A stretch of 28,562 bases of DNA from Larix sibirica (taxonomy: Eukaryota > Streptophyta > Pinopsida > Pinales > Pinaceae), in the NCBI GenBank assembly GCA_004151065.3, contig NWUY0304906576.1, positions 1 to 28,562 of the forward strand, read 5' to 3'. Below, in pieces: positions 22,010 through 28,562 of the stretch (position 1 is the first letter of the stretch; each line of letters starts with the position of its first letter). The position numbers and the translations under genes are program-made. A model generated the notes under the pieces. It was not told the DNA's origin, did no database searches, and worked only from the letters and a program-made list of their open reading frames with translations.

Positions 22010-23263
22010 AATTAAAGCATCCATGCTCATGCAGATTTTATGCAAGCATGAGAAAAAATTATTAAATTACGAACCCATAATTATGAATGCAGATAAAATG
22101 CAAGCATACAAAATTTAGCAAACTAGAAAATAAAGAAATGCATAATAGTTTCATAAACAATTTTTGCATTATTCATAATACAGCAGAAAAACACTTCTAT
22201 TTCTGGAAATAAACCACCAACTGGGAAGGCTTGCTTGACCAAAGGGAGGGCAAGGGTGCAGAATAATAATGTTTTACCCAGCCTTATTCTCTCTGTAACA
22301 CTTAATCTTTCTATGACAGAGGCTAGGGCCTAAGATGAAGCTATGAATCCACAAGGGCGAAGTAAAGTATGGCTCTAAGTCCTCTTACTCAGCCCATAAA
22401 CCATAATAACTCTCACATGCAAATAATCTCTCTAGAACTATCCCAATCAACTAGCACTCTTACCCTAAGCTTGCACAACACTAGGAATGGGATCCTCTTC
22501 TCTGCTATAAAGTCCCTTGGGCTATCCCTATTACCTTCCAGTGCTCCAACAAAAGCTAGCAAGGGAATATCTCTGTTGGGACTCCAGGGATTCTAAGTTT
22601 AGGACATATTTCCCTATGCCTCATCCATCAATCCAATTCACTACAGAGTTCACAATAACTTACAAGGGTGAAATAATTGAAAACTCTCTCTTACAACAAC
22701 ACTATAATAATTACCATAAGTAAAATTAAACATAAACATAAGCCTGCATGGAATTACACTACAGAGTACCGGATAATAATCCTCTCTCCATCCTTCGATC
22801 CCCTACAACCACAATAATGTATACATGCTCGAATTATAAAGAATATATTTGCATGCCAATCACTCACCACGTGTCTTCATGAGAATCCCACATTTAACCT
22901 TTTAATACCAAGCCTAGGGTAACTTTAATAAAGGTTAATTAATAAATGTACATATACAAAGATTCTAAGGACTTTAGGCTAAGTCACTAACTAAACGTTC
23001 TATCCCTTTAGCCCCTTTAGCCTCCTATAAGCCCCCTTGAACCTTTAGCCAAGTCCAACACCTACGCAAATCGAATAGACCTCAGGGAGAGGGGGGATAA
23101 GGGGGTACAGTTGACTGACTCAAAAAGCATTTGCCAAACAAGTTAGCCAACCAAGCCATCTAACTAATAAGCCAAGAGCCATACACCAGGCATACAAAGC
23201 CAGTAAGCCTGCTATCTAACTAAGCCATACAGACAAAGCATGTAAGACAGTCATAAAGCCCGG
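22010..23263 (-). other. Gene-free stretch between integrase end and primer binding site, probably LTR plus 3' noncoding
   Basis: About 1.25 kb without recognisable coding content. Its position, after the integrase stop and before the primer binding site on the same strand, is that of a 3' noncoding region plus a single LTR. A purine-rich minus-strand stretch near 23010-23035 could be the polypurine tract. Near 22030-22110 two GCAGAT-TAT/AAT-GCAAGCAT words repeat 58 bases apart. No second LTR copy was seen, so LTR ends cannot be fixed. The plus-strand open frames at 22369-22723 look like chance. Confidence 0.35.
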
Positions 23264-23868
23264 CTATACTATGAATAAAAATTGATTCAAGTATAACCCA
23301 TTGCGGGGATTCTTAAGGAGTCCATTATAAATACCAACAAAAAAATATGCTCCCTTCCCCAAACAAAGTTTGATTACATAAGGGCCCTGCCATAAGGGTT
23401 CAAACTTACCACAACCTAACGTGTTATGAGCTTGATTGTAAGCAAGGACTAGATAACCTTCGCATAATGAGCGAGGGTTAACTTGGCAGTCATATTGGCC
23501 TTTGGAACATTTTTTTTGCAGCCTTATTCTTCTGCAAGGCAATGCGGCGGTCTTCATCCACTTGTTTCAATGTGACTATACTTTGCTCAAGATAAGTGGT
23601 GTCAGGAATAAGTTTTATGGCTAAATAAAGGGAGGGAATCTCACATTCAATAGGTAAAACCGTCTCTATGCCATAAAAAAGATGAAAGGGTTAAAACCCC
23701 ATGGCAGTCTTAACATATGTCCTATAGGCCCACAAAGTAGGTCAAAATATATGATGCCAATTGGATTTTACTTGTCAACCGTCCGCTATAGAAGGTTTTT
23801 TTTATCTTATTGATGGCTTCAACTTTGCCATTACCTTGCATATAGTACAGAGAATAGAACTCGTGCTT
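23264..23868 (-). pseudogene. Ty3/gypsy pol fragment: end of integrase
   Basis: The minus strand from about 23868 reads FYSLYYMQGNGKVEAINKI, the segment after the integrase catalytic core (usual form S-x-Y-x-P/A-Q-x-NGqvEa-N). It continues with several frame breaks and stops through pieces such as TTYLEQSIVTLKQVDEDRR and IALQKNKAAKKMFQRPI, and ends with GKFEPLWQGPYVIK (about 23367-23415), GKGAYFFV and NPRNGLYLNQF before a TAG. The last parts are the well-known C-terminal domain of plant Ty3/gypsy polyproteins. Integrase joins element cDNA to chromosomal DNA; here the catalytic DDE core is absent and the frame is broken, so this is a relic. The homology stops sharply near 23868, a likely recombination junction. 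Confidence 0.85.
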
Positions 23869-24586
23869 TTAATCCTAACTGTTAGGGCTTTCATTCTATA
23901 GCTAATAACCTTTCTTTTCGAGCGCTTGTTACCGTTATTTTCTCACGAACAACAGCGAAGTTATTGGGGTTGAAGAAGGCGAAACCACACCTCACCATAA
24001 CTTATTTATTTCAAAAGCCAGGAGATAAGCACCAGCGAGTAGTTCCTCTTGCCTTCCCCACGAACGCTAGTGAGTTGATAGAGTGATTTGTTTTTGCTTT
24101 TCTTTATATCTTTTCTATTAAGTCTTCTTCTTTACCCTACCAGGTGAGCGAGTTCCTTCTTTCTATAGATATTTATTCTATCTTATTGAAAGGAAAGGGC
24201 CTACCCAACTGTCTTACTCTTTGGAAGGACAGCCAGTAAGGGTTTATTGTAAGGTAGGGGCATCTATTCTATAAACCCTGGGAAGGAGCTCAACAGCCGT
24301 TTTGAGGAGTTCAAGTTATAGTCTTTCTGCTGGGTAGGCTCCCCCTCTCTTTCTGGCTTCCCCTCTCTTTCCTCGTGCCATCCTGAACCGGGCGGGTAGT
24401 TGAATTCCAGAAGCACTATCCTTCCCCCAGGGAAGAAACTATAGCTTAAGCCTCCCACCCGGATGGATAGCCAGCCTATTGCCTCCTATCAGAGGCTCTA
24501 TCCCAATATCAGAGTGACGCTAAATCCCTCATACTATAGATTCCCTCTAAGATTCATAAAGGCAAGTGTGATCTCCTTGTAGTCTG

Positions 24587-24721
24587 AAGCCCGTCCATCC
24601 CATCCAACAACGAGGCTCTCTGATGGGCCCCACATAATCCAAGCCATCCGGAAGAAGGTAAACAATATCTGCTAAAGGTAAACCCTCTCTCTCTTTCAGC
24701 TAATAGACCACCATCCATCCG
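24587..24721 (+). repeat. Dispersed direct repeat, copy 1
   Basis: Shares, in the same order with the copy at 25175-25285: GAAG-CCG-CC, AGGCTCTCTGAT, GCCATCCGG, ATATCTGCTAAAG, TTAAACCCTCT or GTAAACCCTCT, and a GACCA-CATCCA end. Spacing between the blocks differs by small insertions. Confidence 0.7.
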
Positions 24722-25174
24722 GTGCTTCTAAAGGGTAATTAGCAGTACCCACTCCACTCGATAAATGCCTCAATTGGTATAGGTAGAACAGGTATAGGTG
24801 ATAAGGTGTATACGTAGTGTGCACTGCTGTACGTGATACTCTGTCTGTAAGCTGGCTGCTGGGTTCTTCATCCCGAGAAGAAAAGTATAGTGCCAAACTA
24901 AGCATGATTCAAGTGGTATAGGGAAAAGGTCTAGTGATTCAGATGGGTAGGAGTAAATTAAAGGCGGGTAGTTCTATTCCTATCCTAGCCGGTGGGTTCA
25001 ACTTCCTGAAGTATATTGTATAAGCTCTTTGGAATAGGTAATAGTGGTAACTAGAAGAATATATGTGTTACCCAGAAGATCCTGGTGGTACAAAAAGAAG
25101 ACTTCATAAGGGGTAGTAGGGTAAAGGTAAATAAGAATAGTGCTAAGATTCAAAAAGTAATTGTTGTTATTATT

Positions 25175-25285
25175 GAAGTCCGCCCGTTAAGGCTCTCTGA
25201 TTGACCAACATCCAGCCAGCTAGCCATCCGGCAGTTCCACGATATCTGCTAAAGTTAAACCCTCTGGGCTACTTGACCATCCAGC
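25175..25285 (+). repeat. Dispersed direct repeat, copy 2
   Basis: Second copy of the repeat at 24587-24721, about 580 bases downstream, same orientation, diverged by substitutions and small indels. It overlaps the start of an open frame (25201-25434), which weakens any coding reading of that frame. Confidence 0.7.
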
Positions 25286-26522
25286 CGTGTTTCCTCATCA
25301 GTTCTAGTTGTATAGAAGAAATCCAAGAAGGCGGTTCTGAGGATCCCACACCAGTTGGTCCAACCTGTCCAACTTACATAGCTAAAGTAGGCATATTAAG
25401 GAGGGATTTATTGAATGAATGGTCTAAGTGCTGACTCCGCCCCGATTCAATATCATAAGTTTTTGCTGAATCAATAGGAAGTTTCCTTTCCTAGATGCTC
25501 CCTTCATGCAATAAGGCACGGAGTGTTGAAGTTTGTTAATAGGAAGCACTTATCCTTGCTCGGTTGGGTTGTGAAATACGGTAATACGCGGCGATAAAAA
25601 GAAAGCTGCTCACAATAAGTGTCATATTATATACGTAATAAGAGTTATTCCTAAAGAATATAAAAAAGAAGGACTATATCCGAGATTACATATTCAAATA
25701 TCTGCTCTGGTATTTATAAATAACATATATGAAGGCCCGTCCACTCAATATTCAAAGTTGAGTCGCTCAGCGTTCGACTGCGTACCTCGCATATTAAGGA
25801 GGCATAAGGTTGGGGGCTGTCACAAAGTTGGTAAGAGTTAAGTCTAAATAATAGCAAGAAGAAGGGTTATCCCCATGTGTTCAGATGTTAAGTTCGAACG
25901 TTCGGTGGTCGGGTGGGTTAGTCGAGCGAAGCGTTCTGCCACGGTCTTAGTCGTAAGGAAGGGAGGTCGAAGTTAGGTCGAAGGGAAGTTTTCTATTTCC
26001 CCCACCACGTCCCAGGGAATAAAATATGTTGGCCGTCAATCGCTCGCTCTCTGGACAAGTATCTCCACGCCTAATTTGGGGCAGTATCTCCTTGTCTCTC
26101 TCCCTCAGACCTCCCCTCTTCACATCTGGCCGCTCTTTCTGGCCAGGCAGGTATCTATCCGTTCGTTGAAAACCCCGCCACATCATAGATTCTTCCTTCG
26201 TCCGGTGGTCTAAGGTGAAATCTCTAGAACAAAAAGTTCTTACTCAAATACCTCTATCTTACGTGCAAAATCTATACTCATTTTTATGCCTTGACTTACT
26301 TCCGATAAGCTATCTTTCTAAGTAAGAATGAAAAGTATATGCATTTTATTATAAGAGTTTCATTCCCTAGTGGTACGGCTGGCGTATGGGGATGATAGAT
26401 AGTGCGTGGCCTTTAAGTGGTAAAATCCCCTAATAAACATAGATGAGTACCTGAGCTGCAGCTGTTGCCATCCGGGACACTTCATTTATATCCTCGAATA
26501 ATGCTTTATTCCTAGGTAGGAA

Positions 26523-26653
26523 GTATAAGCCATCTAACCTGTGCTTCACCTCGTCTCGTACCAATTGCCCCGTCAAAGTGGTCTACTCAGATGTTGTCTA
26601 AGCAAACCGGTATAAGCCATACAACCTGTGCTAGCTGCTTCACCTCGTCTCGT
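26523..26653 (+). repeat. Direct repeat pair of about 40 bp
   Basis: GTATAAGCCATCTAACCTGT...TCACCTCGTCTCGT at 26523-26559 recurs as GTATAAGCCATACAACCTGT...TCACCTCGTCTCGT at 26610-26653; the second copy has a small insertion (AGCTGCT-like). The unit lies just beyond the distal end of the locus B pseudogene. Confidence 0.8.
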
Positions 26654-26862
26654 GCTGCTACTGGGCTTTAAAACTGACCAAAATGCTATAGATAAACTCG
26701 CTCGGTAAACCGGGTATGCCTCCGATATCTTTGCCTCTATTGCTGGTGGGTACACAGGTTCTTATTAAACCCCGGTTACAAGCTTTCGAGCAGGCTTTGC
26801 TCCTGGTGCCTTCTAACCCCAAATATATCCATATTATAGTACTGTGCTGGCTCTCGGTAAAG

Positions 26863-27366
26863 CTATCGAAGAAGGGATGCAGCCTCTTATGCTGCGGGAT
26901 CAATTGGTCAAATAGGCACTGCTGCTGATTCAAGGTCAATTACTGGATCAAGGTAATCTACGGAGTAAACTGGATCCGCTACTGGCACAATATTTGAATC
27001 TCCAATGAATGCTCCTGCCTACGGCTAGAACCACCTATGATCGCTCTAAAAATGGAAAGGATATCACGTTTAATCTCGAATTGGAATTGGAAAGGATGGG
27101 TAGGGTGCTTTTAAGACTTGATCAACCGCATCTGGAACTAATCCATTGCAGGCACAGGAATCTTTCTTTTCCACTGAATCCGTATATGGAATCGGTGGAA
27201 AAGAAACTGCTGGGTCTTCGACTGAATCAGGATCAAATGCACTTGCTTTCATTCGGTAAACTGCTTCTGCTCTCTATGCTACCATAGCCTCCACTTGTTT
27301 TGTTCCAGCTACTGTCGTTTTCACCTTTGCTTCCGTATCCTCTACAGGATAAAATGAAATGGGTTC
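26863..27366 (-). pseudogene. Decayed coding segment of the Asp-Pro/Val-Tyr-rich protein (locus B)
   Basis: A minus-strand frame of 168 codons. The first 99 codons (27366-27070) contain one internal stop and read EPISFYPVEDTEAKVKTTVA, AEAVYRMKASAFDPDSVEDP, AVSFPPIPYTDSVEKKD, LVPDAVDQVLKAPYPSFPIP. After a stretch with five stops (about 27000-27072, perhaps an insertion) the same frame resumes with NIVPVADPVYSVDYLDPVID, LESAAVPI, PIDPAA and EAASLLR. Asp-Pro pairs followed by Val, Ala or Asp recur at least six times. Locus A at 12777-13382 has the same style and an alignable piece (SIPVPFPDKDED there, SFPPIPYTDSVEKKD here). The core GCAGTTTACCGA at 27253-27264 is shared with locus A and with 27594-27605. 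No known family is recognised and no function is assigned. Confidence 0.4.
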
Positions 27367-27604
27367 TTATTTCCGGCAAATAGCCAATGGGCGCGTTTGA
27401 CGGTGTTACCCTATAATAAAAACTATGATCATGTATCGTAGTAAAGGCATCTGAAGAGGCGAGGGCATATCCAATTGCATTTCGGTATCCACCATCCCGC
27501 CCAGAGCCGGTAAAATAATAAGTCCGGGATGAAAAGGAGGAAGCACCAGTAGCGGTTGACCGGGCATCTTAGGTAGCTAGAGCAGAGGTGGAAGCAGTTT
27601 AACC
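27255..27604. repeat. Imperfect inverted repeat flanking a possibly inverted segment
   Basis: GGTAAACTGCTTCTGCTCTC at 27255 onward (to 27282) is largely the reverse complement of 27573-27604, which ends in GAGGTGGAAGCAGTTTAACC. The arms are about 28 and 32 bases and differ by small insertions. They carry the shared core of the decayed protein family in opposite orientations. Confidence 0.5.
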
Positions 27605-27719
27605 TACAGTAAAAGACCCAGTGATTTATTCTGTAAATAAAGCTACAAGTTCACCCGTAAAATCAATCATCAGGGAGCTACGCGAACAGCTTCCTAAATA
27701 TACCCCGATTTCGGGATAA
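27429..27719 (+). pseudogene. Decayed coding segment of the same family in plus orientation (locus B, inverted part)
   Basis: A plus-strand frame of 97 codons with four internal or terminal stops before or at 27717-27719. It reads VVKASEEARAYPIAFRYPP, SRPEPVK, VRDEKEEAPVAVDRAS, VARAEVEAV, then TAA, PTVKDPVIYSVNKATSSPVK and REQLPKYTPISG. The piece KDPVIYSV resembles DPVYSVDYLDPV of the minus-strand segment at 26863-27010. The TAA is in GCAGTTTAACCT at 27594-27605, where the related sites carry Tyr codons. Either this is an inverted portion of the locus B gene, or the antisense frame (27233-27913) is the real one; the sequence alone does not decide. Confidence 0.3.
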
Positions 27720-27919
27720 TTTTGTATTACAATTCCATCATCCATCCGTAGTTCCATCATGCATGCTTTATGGTGAGGAGGAGCTGATGGCACTGGCTTT
27801 TATATACAATAATGTAATGCCCGCGGTTCATGCGTAAATTCATCACTTTGACGAACAGCTGGCCTATCTTTTGGCACAGGTGTAGATGGAGCTGTTTCAT
27901 CAGTCCTATAATTCTATAA

Positions 27920-28562
27920 TTATATCGATCACATTCATATCTTTCGTAATGTCTTCCTCCAGTTGGAAATAGAATGTCATCCTCTTGTATGACCTAGGAC
28001 GATATGTATCAATGATAAATCACTGCGAGCACCTACCGAACGAAACACTCAAACTGGCCATCTGTCTATCGATCACAAGCGCTACCTTTCGAAAGCGATT
28101 GCGATTGTGACAGGTCTTTTTCCAATCGTTTACTTTTTCCCTTCTCGCGTAAAGCTTTTTGCATTTATACTATGCCAGGGAGGTAAGCGCCCTTTCTTAA
28201 CTAAACTAAACCTTCCGTAGTGCGATGGCTTTTTTTTGTGGAGTGCTTATCCCTCTGCTGGATCATGCCAGTATGGAGCGTTCTGGCCTAAACCAGAGTC
28301 AAACTTCCTTGTACCATTGTTCCTTGGTGAGTGGGATGGGATGCGCTCTCTCAAGGGTTCTGTGGATTAAATAGATTTATACTATTCTGTTATAGTAGGC
28401 ATGTATGTTCATTGCGTAATAGCGTATATAGTAAGTACGGTCTAGCTCATCTCGTAAAACCTCTTACTTAGACGTCTGCGCCCTGAGTAACGGTATGCCT
28501 GGTCGGATGTTATTGTCTTTACCGCGATATAACTGTTCTCTCTATCCTCCTAAGACCTCTTT
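27920..28562. other. Unassigned stretch at the window end
   Basis: No recognised gene. The minus strand is open from 28163 to 28020 with a basic composition (CKKLYARREKVNDWKK, NRNRFRKVALVIDRQ) and may be the N-terminal part of the decayed locus B gene, but this is a guess. 28164-28562 shows nothing I can assign. A TTTTTTTT-rich patch lies near 28230. Confidence 0.35.

Larger units (their letters stand above)
20150..23868 (-). mobile_element. Rearranged remnant of a Ty3/gypsy LTR retrotransposon
   Basis: All recognisable parts read on the minus strand: integrase C-terminus (23264-23868), an LTR-like gene-free stretch (about 22010-23263), a tRNA-Met-type primer binding site (21993-22005), a leader with a tandem repeat, gag core and zinc knuckle (20665-21695), and a gag N-terminus-like coiled coil (20184-20359). 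Protease, reverse transcriptase and RNase H are missing. The order integrase-LTR-gag is what a tandem pair, a one-LTR circle or a recombination product gives. The limits are approximate: integrase homology stops near 23868, where sequence in the style of the 3' flank begins; the other end lies between 19900 and 20150. No target-site duplication could be identified. Confidence 0.75.
23870..26522. other. Unassigned mosaic DNA without a recognisable gene
   Basis: No gene recognised. Open frames of up to 79 codons (for example plus 25201-25434, containing EEIQEGGSEDPTPVGP, and minus 25947-26186) show no family I know. The stretch includes a direct-repeat pair (24587-24721 and 25175-25285) and the shared word GCATATTAAGGAGG near 25391 and 25788. 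A GTTCGAACGTTC self-complementary patch lies at 25892-25903. The texture returns to that of the first 12 kb. Confidence 0.55.
27233..27913 (-). pseudogene. Long minus-strand frame punctuated only by TAA stops
   Basis: From 27913 to the TGA at 27233-27235 this frame runs 227 codons with only four internal stops, all TAA, and no indel needed. The first part reads TDETAPSTPVPKDRPAVRQS, DEFTHEPRALHYCI, KPVPSAPPHHKA; the middle MIDFTGELVALFTE; the last 111 codons, from 27568, are stop-free and Ser/Gly/Tyr-rich (ASSFSSRTYYFTGSGRDGG, GYALASSDAFTTIHDHSFYY) but contain no Met. The first part matches the Pro/Asp/Val style of loci A and B. The last part is antisense to the plus-strand frame 27429-27719, which has that style instead, so the middle of this locus may be inverted. 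Further upstream on the minus strand, 28163-28020 is open too (KLYARREKVNDWKK). Confidence 0.3.

Overview
The window looks like non-genic seed-plant organellar DNA, most likely an intergenic stretch of a large mitochondrial genome. The sequence is about 42-45% GC outside one AT-rich block. It holds a patchwork of short imperfect repeats, a fragment of a mitochondrial/group II-intron type reverse transcriptase, and decayed pieces of a plant Ty3/gypsy retrotransposon. I found no intact standard gene, no rRNA and no convincing tRNA. A nuclear origin cannot be excluded from the sequence alone. Nothing here lets me name a species; a gymnosperm with a very large mitochondrial genome is only a guess.

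Layout: 1-3934 is unassigned mosaic DNA. 3935-4215 (-) is a frameshifted reverse transcriptase fragment with a GIPQGSVLSP block and a YCDD active-site box. 4216-12776 is further unassigned mosaic with short repeats, an 11-G run, a TTTA microsatellite and a TTCG-loop hairpin. 12777-14438 (-) holds three decayed coding segments of a protein I do not recognise, rich in Asp-Pro, Val-Tyr, Ala and Glu. 14440-14900 holds a CTTAT microsatellite and a degenerate GGGTTA-type repeat. About 14900-19900 is an AT-rich block with an unusual vocabulary (AGCT-centred and GTAAT/ATTAC words), short tandem repeats and strong palindromes, and no gene.

About 20150-23868 (-) is a broken Ty3/gypsy element. In minus-strand order it reads: integrase C-terminus, an LTR-like stretch, a tRNA-Met-type primer binding site, a leader with a 71-bp tandem repeat, the gag core, a zinc knuckle, and finally a piece that looks like the gag N-terminus. 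That order is not collinear with a normal element, so the locus is rearranged (tandem, one-LTR circle, or recombined).

23870-26860 returns to unassigned mosaic DNA with two direct-repeat pairs. 26863-28163 holds more decayed coding segments with the same amino-acid style as 12777-14438, including a shared core (Ala/Glu-Val-Tyr-or-stop-Pro/Arg) and a segment in the opposite orientation. These two distant loci are the best candidate for something undescribed: a decayed gene family, present at least twice. Nothing in the window is likely to be expressed as an intact protein.
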